From: an uncultured Lachnospiraceae bacterium | GTDB lineage: Bacteria > Bacillota > Clostridia > Lachnospirales > Lachnospiraceae | NCBI GenBank assembly: GCA_902770965.1 | Contig: CACXUY010000033.1 | Location: 1 to 34,506, forward strand | Reading direction: 5' to 3' | Length of the DNA stretch: 34,506 nucleotides | Part shown: in pieces, positions 16,885 through 24,499 of the stretch | How the letters are laid out: each line of letters begins with the position of its first letter | How positions within the stretch are numbered: the first letter of the stretch is position 1 | Program-made: the position numbers and the translations under genes | Notes under the pieces: generated by a model | Databases searched by the model: none | Told to the model about the DNA's origin: nothing | What the model saw: only the letters and a program-made list of their open reading frames with translations

Positions 16885-16894
16885 GGGGGGGGGG
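16885..16894 (+). repeat. Homopolymeric G10 tract before a start codon
   Basis: Ten consecutive G residues, followed by T, 12 bases before the GTG start of the tyrosine-phosphatase/DUF4214 gene. The tract covers the place where the ribosome binding site should be. Tracts of this length are prone to slippage. Confidence 0.8.
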
Positions 16895-16906
16895 TGACAT
16901 GAAAAG

Positions 16907-18763
16907 GTGATACTTAGATTCAATTTTAGGTCTTTTCAGGCGGTACTTTTTTTTCTTGTAATTTCAAGCTTTATCATGCCGGATAGAGCTTGGGCATCCG
17001 GATTTGAGACCTATACGATGTATGGATTTGACAGGGTTAACGTCAGGGACGAATATGACAGCGATGAGGTGTTCGCCAATTTTCGTGCCGTAAACACCGG
17101 GCGGCTTGGCCACAACGTATTGTTCAGGGGCTCCAGTCCGGTTGATCCGTCTCTTAACAGGAGTACCTATGCGGACAGGCTGCTTCGGGCTTATAAAGTG
17201 AATGCTGTCATAAACCTTTCAGACACACAGTCAGACATAGATTCCTACAGGACCTATAGATATTATCATTCTGATTACTATGAGTCACTGCTTTCACAAG
17301 GAAAGGTACTCATAGCTCAGATTCCGGCCAACGGCTATGAGACAGATAAATACTGCCGTGAGCTGACTTCAAGGCTTGCGTTCATGACCAGGATGCCAGG
17401 TCCTTATTACATTCATTGTAAGGAGGGCAAAGACCGCTCGGGCATCAGCTGTATTGTGCTGGAGTGTCTGATGGGAGCCGACTTTCAATCGATAGCCGAA
17501 GACTATGTCCGTACATTCGTTGATTTTACCAGGACAGGTCATTCGGTCTCAGACGAGCAGAAGGATACTATAATCAGAACGAATGTCCGTGCGCTTATGG
17601 GAGTGGTGACAGGGCAGCCTAACGAGACGGATTTCGACAAGGTCGATCTGGTTAAAGCTGCTGAAGCCTATCTTAAGCGTGGGGGCATGACTGAGGCTGA
17701 GATCGATCAGCTTAAGAAGAACCTTTCCGTATCTTATGATGACCCCGTGGATGTTTTCGAAGGGAATTATTATGGCGCCGTTTTCGATTATGATTATTAT
17801 GTAAGAAATTATGCAGAAGCGGCCGATTACGCAAAGAATGACCGCAGGATGGTCCTGAGATATTTTGTCATCTATGGGATGTACAACGGCCATTCAGGAA
17901 ATGGCAGATTCTCGCCGGCTGATTATTTGAAAAAATATCCGGAGCTGGAGCAGATGTATGGCTCTAATAAAGAGATGCTGTACTATCACTATATCAGGCA
18001 TGGGCAGTATGGTGAGGGACCGGTTTTTGATGACCCGGAACTATATGTTACTATGATGTATCGTTCGTTCCTCTTTCGAAAGCCCGATCCCAGTGGACTT
18101 GAAAACTGGTCAGAGCTGCTGAGGATTCACTCATGTTCAGGCGCGAAAGCTGTATATGGTTTCGTTTACAGCACAGAATACCAGTTATTGAGGCTGGAGG
18201 ACAGTGAATTCATAAAGCAGATGTACGAGATAGTATTCAGGAGAAGCCCTGATTCAAGCGGTTTCAACGACTGGCTGGAAGTACTCGCTAACGGAGCCAG
18301 CAGAAAGAAGGTACTTGAAGGTTTTCTTAATTCCTCCGAGATGAAGAATCTATGCGCGCTCATGGGCGTTATGCCAGGTGACTTCAATTCAGAGGACTAT
18401 ATCGATCAGAACTATGGAGCTGCTTCTTTTGTCGCGGGGCTTTACAGGTTTGGCCTGAATCGTCAGTTCAAACGAGACGAGCTTGAGACATGGACGCGTG
18501 TGATAGTCACAGGCAGCAGATCGCCGTCAGGAGTTGCCATAGCTTTTCTTGATGGAAAAGAGTACCGTAATCTAAAACAGTCGGATGAAGCATTTGTAAA
18601 ACTGCTGTATTATGTGCTTTTAGGGAGGCTTCCAAGCAACGCTGAACTAAATGCCAGAATAATACAGTTGAAATCGGGGCTTAGCAGGGCAGCTGAGATA
18701 GCCGAAATCTGTGATTCCGATGAATTCAGGCAGTTTTGCGCTAAAAAACATATGAAGGTATGA
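16907..18763 (+). CDS. Exported tyrosine-phosphatase domain fused to DUF4214 repeats
   Basis: A 618-residue protein. A signal peptide (residues 1-30, ending RAWA) is followed by a cysteine-phosphatase domain: LFRGSSPVDPSLNR (about 72-85), the internal VNAVINLSDTQSD and the P-loop HCKEGKDRSG with H170, nucleophile C171 and R177. This CX5R loop with GKDR is typical of the bacterial Y_phosphatase3 / phytase-like class, which acts on phosphotyrosine or phosphoinositides. From about residue 275 come YYG..FDYDYYVRNYAE-type motifs and DUF4214 segments (SFLFRKPDPSGLENWSELL, IVFRRSPDSSGFNDWLEVL and YVLLGRLPSNAEL), a module found in secreted and surface proteins. The start is GTG at 16907; no in-frame ATG lies upstream, and a G10 tract stands in the Shine-Dalgarno position. 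The gene is monocistronic. Its function is unknown beyond the domains. Confidence 0.82.
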   Translation: MILRFNFRSFQAVLFFLVISSFIMPDRAWASGFETYTMYGFDRVNVRDEYDSDEVFANFRAVNTGRLGHNVLFRGSSPVDPSLNRSTYADRLLRAYKVNAVINLSDTQSDIDSYRTYRYYHSDYYESLLSQGKVLIAQIPANGYETDKYCRELTSRLAFMTRMPGPYYIHCKEGKDRSGISCIVLECLMGADFQSIAEDYVRTFVDFTRTGHSVSDEQKDTIIRTNVRALMGVVTGQPNETDFDKVDLVKAAEAYLKRGGMTEAEIDQLKKNLSVSYDDPVDVFEGNYYGAVFDYDYYVRNYAEAADYAKNDRRMVLRYFVIYGMYNGHSGNGRFSPADYLKKYPELEQMYGSNKEMLYYHYIRHGQYGEGPVFDDPELYVTMMYRSFLFRKPDPSGLENWSELLRIHSCSGAKAVYGFVYSTEYQLLRLEDSEFIKQMYEIVFRRSPDSSGFNDWLEVLANGASRKKVLEGFLNSSEMKNLCALMGVMPGDFNSEDYIDQNYGAASFVAGLYRFGLNRQFKRDELETWTRVIVTGSRSPSGVAIAFLDGKEYRNLKQSDEAFVKLLYYVLLGRLPSNAELNARIIQLKSGLSRAAEIAEICDSDEFRQFCAKKHMKV

Positions 18764-18769
18764 TATTAT

Positions 18770-18945
18770 GTAATTATTCGGCACACCAAGATAACTGTTA
18801 AATAATACAGGACGAAGTGCTTGCTCTTCGGACGAATTTTAACAGTTATCTTGGGGCAGACAAGGTGTACAGCGCTTCGGACGCCATGCAACGAGGAATG
18901 CGCAGCATCCTGAGTCTGAGCTGCCGGATAGTTGCCTCATTTTTT
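18770..18945 (-). repeat. Dispersed repeat family A, copy A2 (inverted)
   Basis: About 176 bp in the opposite orientation to A1 and A3. It has the best-preserved palindrome: CCAAGATAACTGTTAAA (18786-18802) pairs perfectly over 17 bp with 18838-18854. An inner stem has CAGGACGAAG facing CTTCGGACG around the loop. The ends read GTAATTATTCGGCAC and CCTCATTTTTT. It starts six bases after the upstream stop codon. Confidence 0.85.
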
Positions 18946-19033
18946 AGTGTAGATTTTTTGCCGTCATGATGTTATAATGACGAAAGGTTCATTTCACATC
19001 AATAACTATATCTATCTAAAATGGAGAATCAAA

Positions 19034-20020
19034 ATGAGAAAAAAAATCAAGGGTCTAAAACTGATAGTTGTTTTATTGTCTGTTTTCTTGGGTATCATGT
19101 CATTCGCGCCAGCGTCAGTGTACGCGGCGAATTCAAGAGAGGTTTTTAATAAGATTTCGTTCTCGCTTGTGTTTAATCCGTTCTCTTCATTGTTAAAGCT
19201 CGGCAAGTCCAATTCATCCTCAAAGACAACTAACTCAAATACTTCTTCAAAGAATGATAAGGATACTAAGTATTCAGGCAAGACTATAAGTAAGAATAAT
19301 ATAGTCTATAAGAATACGTCTTCCAAAAAGTGCGTATATGATGTAAAATATGTGGATGACGGTAATCTTAAGCCGATCATAATCGCGGTTCACGGCGGCA
19401 CATGGAGGAGCGGTAATAAAAGCGGTATGAATTCGCTTGTTGATTATTTTGTCCCCATGGGTTATGTCGTGGCGAATGTTGAGTATGAGATGCTCAACAA
19501 TGGGAATTATATAACCGGTCAGATCAGTGAAGTCATGGAGGCAGTTAAGGCTATCGCCTCGGCGGCATCTGATTATCAGGGAGACCGCAGCAGGATCGCT
19601 ATAGCGGGCATGTCCTCGGGTGCGCAGGTGGCAGTCAGAGTGGTTCAGCAGGTTGTCTCAGGCGAATATGATTTTAATATCAAGGCCATCCTGGATTTTT
19701 GCGGTTACTGCGACATGAGTTATATGCGTATGCCCAACTATTATTCATATATGATCGATGGAAGGCGAAACGTAGACTTTTTGAAAGAAGTCAAAAAGAT
19801 AGACCCGATGCGCTATATCACATCATCTATGCCTCCTACGCTGGTCATGCACAGCAGCTCGGACAATGTCGTGCCTATTGGCAATGCCGAGAGCTTCTAT
19901 AACGCTCTGATTCGCGGCAATGTCAAGGCTCAATTCCTGAAGACATCAGGAGTCGGTCATGGTATTTTTATGAACAAATACGGTACCGCAGCTAAAGATT
20001 TCCTGAGTAAATATGTCTGA
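19034..20020 (+). CDS. Secreted alpha/beta hydrolase (carboxylesterase-like)
   Basis: A 328-residue exported esterase-type enzyme. The signal peptide runs to residue 31 (ASVYA). A Ser/Asn/Thr/Lys-rich low-complexity linker (about 54-95) precedes the hydrolase domain. The domain has an HGG oxyanion motif (120-122), the nucleophile elbow GMSSG with Ser194, an acid candidate D277 in SSSDNVVP and His309 in GVGHGIF, so the triad looks complete and resembles BD-FAE/lipase-esterase families. The ATG at 19034 is preferred over the open frame from 18977 because GGAG lies 9 bases upstream and the signal peptide then starts correctly (MRKKIKGLK). A TATAAT at 18973 may be its -10 box. The substrate is unknown; acetyl or feruloyl groups on plant polysaccharide are one option, by analogy only. 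Confidence 0.82.
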   Translation: MRKKIKGLKLIVVLLSVFLGIMSFAPASVYAANSREVFNKISFSLVFNPFSSLLKLGKSNSSSKTTNSNTSSKNDKDTKYSGKTISKNNIVYKNTSSKKCVYDVKYVDDGNLKPIIIAVHGGTWRSGNKSGMNSLVDYFVPMGYVVANVEYEMLNNGNYITGQISEVMEAVKAIASAASDYQGDRSRIAIAGMSSGAQVAVRVVQQVVSGEYDFNIKAILDFCGYCDMSYMRMPNYYSYMIDGRRNVDFLKEVKKIDPMRYITSSMPPTLVMHSSSDNVVPIGNAESFYNALIRGNVKAQFLKTSGVGHGIFMNKYGTAAKDFLSKYV

Positions 20021-20132
20021 CTTTAATAAACAATAATGATGAGTACTTAAGGCGTGATCAGCATCATAAAGAAGTTCAGATACGATTATGATATGCTTTT
20101 GACATTTGCATAAAAATGTAAGGAGAAAAGAA

Positions 20133-21299
20133 ATGAAGGTAACAAATGATATCAAGTACATTGGCGTGAATGATCACCAGGTTGATCTTTTCGAGGGACA
20201 GTATATCGTTCCTCGCGGCATGGCATATAATTCCTATGTCATAGTGGACGAGAAGATCGCTGTGATGGATACGGTAGATGTCAGGTTCGGCGATGAGTGG
20301 ATCTCTAATCTTAAAGCTGAGCTTGGCGAAAGGAAACCTGACTATCTGATAGTACAGCATGTTGAACCGGATCACTCTGCGAATATCGGTCGTCTGATCG
20401 AGGAGTTTCCGGATGCTGTCATGGTGGGCAACGCCAAAACCTTTGCCATGATAGGACAGTTTTACGGTCTGGGCGATGCCAGGAAGCTCATCGTGAAGAA
20501 CGGCGATAGCTTGGAACTTGGTAAGCATATTCTTAAATTCGTCTTCGCTCCGATGGTTCATTGGCCTGAAGTCATGGTGACATATGATGAAACTGATAAG
20601 GTTTTGTTCTCGGCTGATGCCTTTGGTAAATTTGGAGCAAACGATGTGGAAGATCCTGAAGGATGGGCATGCGAGGCAAGACGTTACTATTTTGGTATTG
20701 TCGGTAAATACGGCATGCAGGCAAAAAATCTTTTGAAAGCCGCCGCCGGACTTGATATAAGCATCATTTGTCCTCTTCATGGTCCGGTTCTCTCTGAGAA
20801 CCTCGGCTATTATATCGATCTGTATGACAAATGGTCAGGCTATACGCCTGAGACCAAGGGAGTGCTGGTTGCGTACACCTCTGTTTATGGGCATACGAAG
20901 GAAGCGTCTTTATATGTCGCGGAACGTCTTAAGGAGGGTGGCTGCCCTAAGGTCAAAGCTGTTGACCTTGCAAGGAGTGACTGGGCTGAGAATGTGGAGG
21001 ATGCCTTCCGCTATGATCAGATGGTTCTTGCTACTACAACCTATAACATGGACATTTTCCCGTTTATGCGTCAGTTCATCGACCATCTGACAGAGAGGAA
21101 TTACCAGAACCGAAAGGTAGCTCTCATTGAGAACGGCACCTGGGCACCGGCAGCTCTGAAGGTTATGAGGGAGATGCTTTCAAAGTGCAAGAACGTCGTT
21201 GAAACCGAGACATCGGTCACCATCAAATCTGCAATGACCGATGAGAACAAGGCCGCTCTGGATAAGATGGCAGAGGAGCTCTTGGCAGCATACAAATAA
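20133..21299 (+). CDS. fprA: A-type flavoprotein (flavodiiron NO/O2 reductase)
   Basis: A 388-residue soluble enzyme that reduces O2 and/or NO with electrons from rubredoxin-like partners, a detoxification system of anaerobes. The metallo-beta-lactamase-like diiron domain carries the full ligand set: H76, E78, D80 and H81 in HVEPDH, H143, D162 in FSADAFG and H216 in PLHGP. The C-terminal flavodoxin domain (about 243-388) begins VLVAYTSVYGHTKEAS, the FMN phosphate loop. The ATG at 20133 follows AAGGAG (20120-20125) by 7 bases; the upstream frame lacks a ribosome binding site. No rubredoxin domain or gene is adjacent. It has its own strong terminator, so it is monocistronic. Confidence 0.94.
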   Translation: MKVTNDIKYIGVNDHQVDLFEGQYIVPRGMAYNSYVIVDEKIAVMDTVDVRFGDEWISNLKAELGERKPDYLIVQHVEPDHSANIGRLIEEFPDAVMVGNAKTFAMIGQFYGLGDARKLIVKNGDSLELGKHILKFVFAPMVHWPEVMVTYDETDKVLFSADAFGKFGANDVEDPEGWACEARRYYFGIVGKYGMQAKNLLKAAAGLDISIICPLHGPVLSENLGYYIDLYDKWSGYTPETKGVLVAYTSVYGHTKEASLYVAERLKEGGCPKVKAVDLARSDWAENVEDAFRYDQMVLATTTYNMDIFPFMRQFIDHLTERNYQNRKVALIENGTWAPAALKVMREMLSKCKNVVETETSVTIKSAMTDENKAALDKMAEELLAAYK

Positions 21300-21393
21300 T
21301 TATTACTATCCAGCATTCCAGATTTTTATGTGATCGGTACTGCTGGTCGCAGCATGTATATTTATCATCAATCTTATAAAAGCAGTTGAAAAG

Positions 21394-21421
21394 AGGAAGC
21401 CTCCAACACAGGCTTCCTTTT
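21394..21421 (+). terminator. Terminator after fprA
   Basis: AGGAAGCCT (21394-21402) and AGGCTTCCT (21410-21418) form a perfect 9-bp stem with a 7-base loop, followed by TTTA. It lies 95 bases after the fprA stop. Confidence 0.8.
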
Positions 21422-21431
21422 ACATTACATT

Positions 21432-21473
21432 GAAAGTCGGCCCCCGCGAAGCGGGTGGCCATATAGGGATGCA
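21432..21473 (+). repeat. Dispersed repeat family C, copy C2
   Basis: Matches C1 (9495-9536). The stem here is GGCC-CCCGC-GAA-GCGGG-T-GGCC (21439-21460), one base pair shorter than in C1 on both sides, followed by the same ATATAGGGATGCA. It lies between the fprA terminator and the Rrf2 promoter. Confidence 0.75.
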
Positions 21474-21633
21474 CGTGCGGTGCTATGCGGGTTTATATCC
21501 CATATTCGATAGTTTTTTAATTCGTACCTCGTTACTCCATGACACATTTATTGCCATTTTGACATATCCCTGGGCGTTATCCTATGAGTTTTGTTTCAAT
21601 TTGTTACATTTTCGGAAAAAACATGTTACAGAA

Positions 21634-21662
21634 TTGAAAATATGATATTTATTACGTATCAT
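21634..21662 (+). promoter_or_regulatory. Predicted promoter of the Rrf2 gene with inverted repeat
   Basis: TTGAAA (21634-21639), a 17-base spacer and TATCAT (21657-21662). ATGATA (21642-21647) and TATCAT form an inverted repeat across the spacer and -10 box, a plausible autoregulatory site for the Rrf2 protein. The long leader (about 90 bases) makes this assignment tentative. Confidence 0.45.
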
Positions 21663-21759
21663 GATTTGGTAGGACTCTATGTACTGACGTTTACCTTGAC
21701 AGTGACATGATCGCAAGCAGTCAGGATAACGGCGCTAAAGAAGGTGAAGGAGGTATTAT

Positions 21760-22425
21760 ATGCAGCTAAACATGGAGACAGACTACGCGATCCGCTGTCT
21801 GATGTATTTAGCGAGGTGTGAGGAATCCACCAGCTCTTTGGAGATTGGAAATGCTCTGATGCTGAACAGGAATTATGTGCAGAAGATACTCAGGAAGCTG
21901 AGAAATGCGGGCTTGCTGACAGTCACGAGAGGCAGCCTTGGGGGTTACATGCTCGCGCGCCCGGCAAGTACAATAAGCATGAGGGAAGTCCTCGGCATTC
22001 TCGAGGACACTATGATGATAAGCCGCTGCCTGGAACCGGATACATATTGCAGCATAAGGTGGGCGGGGCATTGCGGTGCAAGAGCTTTTTTCTGTGAGCT
22101 GCAAAATGCCCTTGACGAGTGCAGCGAATCGATAAGCCTTGAAGATCTGGTCAGCGCGAAATACTCTGGGCAGCTGAGATTTCCGGGGGACATCTTCTCC
22201 TTTATTCGCTCCAGAAGCAATAGGGATTATATCGATGCCTTAGAGGACAGCTTCCGAATGGAAGAGGCGTTCATGTGCCAGAAAGTCGCGGAAGAGAAAG
22301 GGGTGTATGAATCTGGAGAGAAGGGATTGCATGAATCGGAAGATGTGAGCAGGATGACCGATTCTGACGGACCGGAAGATGACGATGATCAAGTGCCTGA
22401 AGATGGCTTGAGCGATAAGCGATGA
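21760..22425 (+). CDS. Rrf2 family transcriptional regulator with Cys cluster
   Basis: A 221-residue DNA-binding protein. The N-terminal winged helix shows METDYAIRCLMYLARCEE, IGNALMLNRNYVQKILRKLRNAGLLTVTRGSLGGYMLARP and ISMREVLGILED, the standard Rrf2 pattern. Cys90, Cys97, Cys105 and Cys112, with a fifth at 121, fall where IscR and NsrR carry Fe-S ligands, so it may sense iron-sulfur status, NO or oxidants. The C terminus is extended by about 70 residues, ending in an acidic, probably disordered tail (PEDDDDQVPEDG) not needed in the family. GGAGG (21749-21753) lies before the ATG. It follows fprA but is separated from it by a terminator and a repeat. fprA as a target is an inference only. 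Confidence 0.88.
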   Translation: MQLNMETDYAIRCLMYLARCEESTSSLEIGNALMLNRNYVQKILRKLRNAGLLTVTRGSLGGYMLARPASTISMREVLGILEDTMMISRCLEPDTYCSIRWAGHCGARAFFCELQNALDECSESISLEDLVSAKYSGQLRFPGDIFSFIRSRSNRDYIDALEDSFRMEEAFMCQKVAEEKGVYESGEKGLHESEDVSRMTDSDGPEDDDDQVPEDGLSDKR

Positions 22426-23150
22426 TTTGTCAGTACCCTGCAATTGCATGATTTAACATGGTCTAATAAGAAGAATCTCCGCAAACAGAAAAGGGATACA
22501 GAGGCTGCCGTAAAGGGTCGTCGGAATGAGGGCAAGCAGCAAATATTTGACAGCGATAAGAGCATAGTGATCACAAAAATGAGAAGCTGAAAGCGGATTC
22601 GTGATGCTTGATACGGCATTAGACCGTTCATACATTACGTATCAGCAGGGATCTGATAGCTGCAAGACTGGATTTCATTTATACGGGATTAATAAGGGTG
22701 GAGATAAATATAGCTATCAGATAGCAGATAAACGAAATCAGATGAATACGATGGTGAGTTTTTTGAGCGAGAAGAATATGATTTATTTGACATACACAAC
22801 AATAAAACGTAAGAATGAATATAAGCGTAAATCGATTGACATAGCAGGAATGATATGTGGGCGGAGAGGATCTTCGATCAAGCAATAACGAGATGCAACA
22901 GAGTACAGGAGTCATGCAATACGGGAGATGAATGCAGCAGTAGATCATGAACGGGATGGCAAAGAGCTTATTTGTTCAGAAAAGGATGTAGAAAATAGTG
23001 AGACAGACCGCATCGTCAGGCTGTGTGAGGGGTTGTGAGTTACGTCATAATCAGGAACATTTCCATAAACGGTGCGGTTTTTTGTTTATTGCAATATTCT
23101 TTTTAGATAATTCATGATATAATGAAGAGCATGAAGTCAAGCGATCCATG

Positions 23151-23194
23151 AAGCTTATAAAGTATGGTCGTGCCAAACCTGGCATGTAGGCTTA
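23151..23194 (-). repeat. Dispersed repeat family B, copy B3 (inverted, core only)
   Basis: The reverse complement reads TAAGCCTACATGCCAGG then TTTGGCACGACCATAC and TTTATAAGCTT. Only the 44-bp core with the TGCCA...TGGCA palindrome is present; the right-hand GCGTGGC part is missing. Confidence 0.75.
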
Positions 23195-23289
23195 CTGCGG
23201 CAGTTACAACGATTTTTTGATAAGATGAATGAGTCCGATGTCTGCTGATCAATAGCTATCTGAAGTCTTATTATGATCTGAGGTTATGA

Positions 23290-23376
23290 AATGACTGTCT
23301 CAAAAAGACCCTCACCTAATGACTATCTCAAAAAGACCGTCTCAAAATGGCCTTCTTAACAATGGCTGTCTCGCAA
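23290..23376 (+). repeat. Short degenerate tandem repeats
   Basis: AATGACTGTCTCAAAAAGAC (23290) recurs with one change at 23318, then shortened forms GTCTCAAAATGGCC (23339) and AATGGCTGTCTCGCAA (23361). The unit GTCT-CAAAA-AGAC can form a small stem. Its function is unknown. Confidence 0.6.
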
Positions 23377-23473
23377 TTTTAATCCTGAGATTCCTGAATA
23401 GTAATCTGTTTTGATTGAATCAGAAGACAAATCGTGTTATAAATATATGAGTTGTCTTCAGGGAGATCAATAT

Positions 23474-24424
23474 ATGATGAGAGAAGGAAACAAGGAGCTG
23501 CATCATATCCTGCTGCTTGTCCTGGGTTCGATAATATGGGGCGCGGCATTTGTCGCGCAATCAGTCGGCGCGGAACATGTGGGACCGCTGACATTTTTGA
23601 GCATAAGGAGCTGGCTGGGTGCGTTTTCGTTGATACCTGTTATAATGGTGATGGACCGCCGCAAGGGCAAGAAAACTGCGAGCGGCGATCCTGTGGGGGT
23701 TCATGAGAAGGAACAGTCAGCCTCGTCGGGTCTTGAGACTAAGAGCATCCCTTCGCTACACAGGTTCAAGGAGCCATTGATGGGAGGCCTGCTCTGCGGC
23801 ACCTTGCTTTTTGTGGCAAGCCTGCTGCAGCAAGCAGGAATCGCTTATACAACAACAGCCAAGGCAGGCTTCATCACGGCATTGTATGTGGTATTCGTCC
23901 CTGTCCTGTCTCTCGTCGTCGGACTCAAGTCCACCTGGAAGACATGGGTGTGCATGGTGATGAGCGTTGTAGGACTTTATCTCTTGTGCATGACCGGCGG
24001 AAGTGCCTTCGGCAGGGGTGATTTGCTGATTCTGCTGTGTGCCTTCGCCTTCAGCTTCCAGATAATGAGCATCAATCATTTTGTCAAGAAGACGGAAGGC
24101 ATCCTGCTCGCGGAATTTGAGTTTCTTGTGGAAGCACTGCTAGCGACTCTTCTTATGCTGTTCTTCGAGACAGTCACCTTCAAGGACATTATAGCCGCGG
24201 CCCCGGCACTTCTTTATGCCGGCTTTTTGAGCAGCGGCGTCGGCTACACGCTTCAGATAGTCGGTCAGGAAGGTGTGAATCCGTCCGTAGCCAGCCTGGT
24301 TATGAGTCTTGAAAGCGTGTTCAGTGCCTTGGCGGGATGGATAATCCTCGGCCAGAGCATGACTTTGAGAGAGATAGCTGGCTGCCTGATAATGTTTGCC
24401 GCCATAGTGCTGTCTCAGATATGA
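23474..24424 (+). CDS. EamA/DMT family transporter
   Basis: A 316-residue inner-membrane protein with about ten hydrophobic segments and two EamA domains. The first begins HHILLLVLGSIIWGAAFVAQSVGAEHVGPLTFLSIRSWLGAF and the second has LLCAFAFSFQIMSINHFVKK and ends VNPSVASLVMSLESVFSALAGWIILGQSMTLREIAGCLIMFAAIVLSQ, a textbook DMT C terminus. The loop at about 62-98 is unusually long, polar and Ser/Lys-rich. The ATG at 23474 follows GGGAG (23461-23465); the frame stays open upstream to 23411 without a ribosome binding site. Such proteins export metabolites or amino acids; the substrate is not predictable. A hairpin (24442-24467) follows the gene. Confidence 0.9.
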   Translation: MMREGNKELHHILLLVLGSIIWGAAFVAQSVGAEHVGPLTFLSIRSWLGAFSLIPVIMVMDRRKGKKTASGDPVGVHEKEQSASSGLETKSIPSLHRFKEPLMGGLLCGTLLFVASLLQQAGIAYTTTAKAGFITALYVVFVPVLSLVVGLKSTWKTWVCMVMSVVGLYLLCMTGGSAFGRGDLLILLCAFAFSFQIMSINHFVKKTEGILLAEFEFLVEALLATLLMLFFETVTFKDIIAAAPALLYAGFLSSGVGYTLQIVGQEGVNPSVASLVMSLESVFSALAGWIILGQSMTLREIAGCLIMFAAIVLSQI

Positions 24425-24441
24425 TATAGTGCTTATTGACA

Positions 24442-24467
24442 GTCGGGATAAGATATGGTCTCCCGAC
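24442..24467 (+). terminator. Hairpin between the EamA and deacetylase genes
   Basis: GTCGGGA (24442-24448) and TCCCGAC (24461-24467) form a 7-bp stem with a 12-base loop, 18 bases after the EamA stop. The following sequence is A-rich rather than T-rich, so termination is uncertain. Confidence 0.35.
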
Positions 24468-24499
24468 CCAATAAATATAGATAAACAGAGGAATAAAAT

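Larger units (their letters stand above)
22426..23473. other. About 1 kb without a convincing gene
   Basis: This stretch between the Rrf2 and EamA genes holds an inverted copy of repeat family B (23151-23194) and short tandem repeats (23290-23376). The only open frames are weak: 22601-22888 (+, 95 residues, basic, no ribosome binding site) and overlapping hydrophobic frames at 22389-22635 (-). Neither has a recognisable domain. A TATAAT at 23117 has no good -35 box. It may be a decayed gene region. Confidence 0.5.

Noticed and set aside
22389-22635. Two overlapping hydrophobic minus-strand ORFs
   Set aside because: Both frames look hydrophobic at once, which AT-rich DNA often produces. No start signal and no family resemblance strong enough to call a remnant.
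22601-22888. 95-residue ORF between the Rrf2 and EamA genes
   Set aside because: No ribosome binding site, no recognisable domain and a composition unlike the neighbours. Treated as chance in a gene-poor region.
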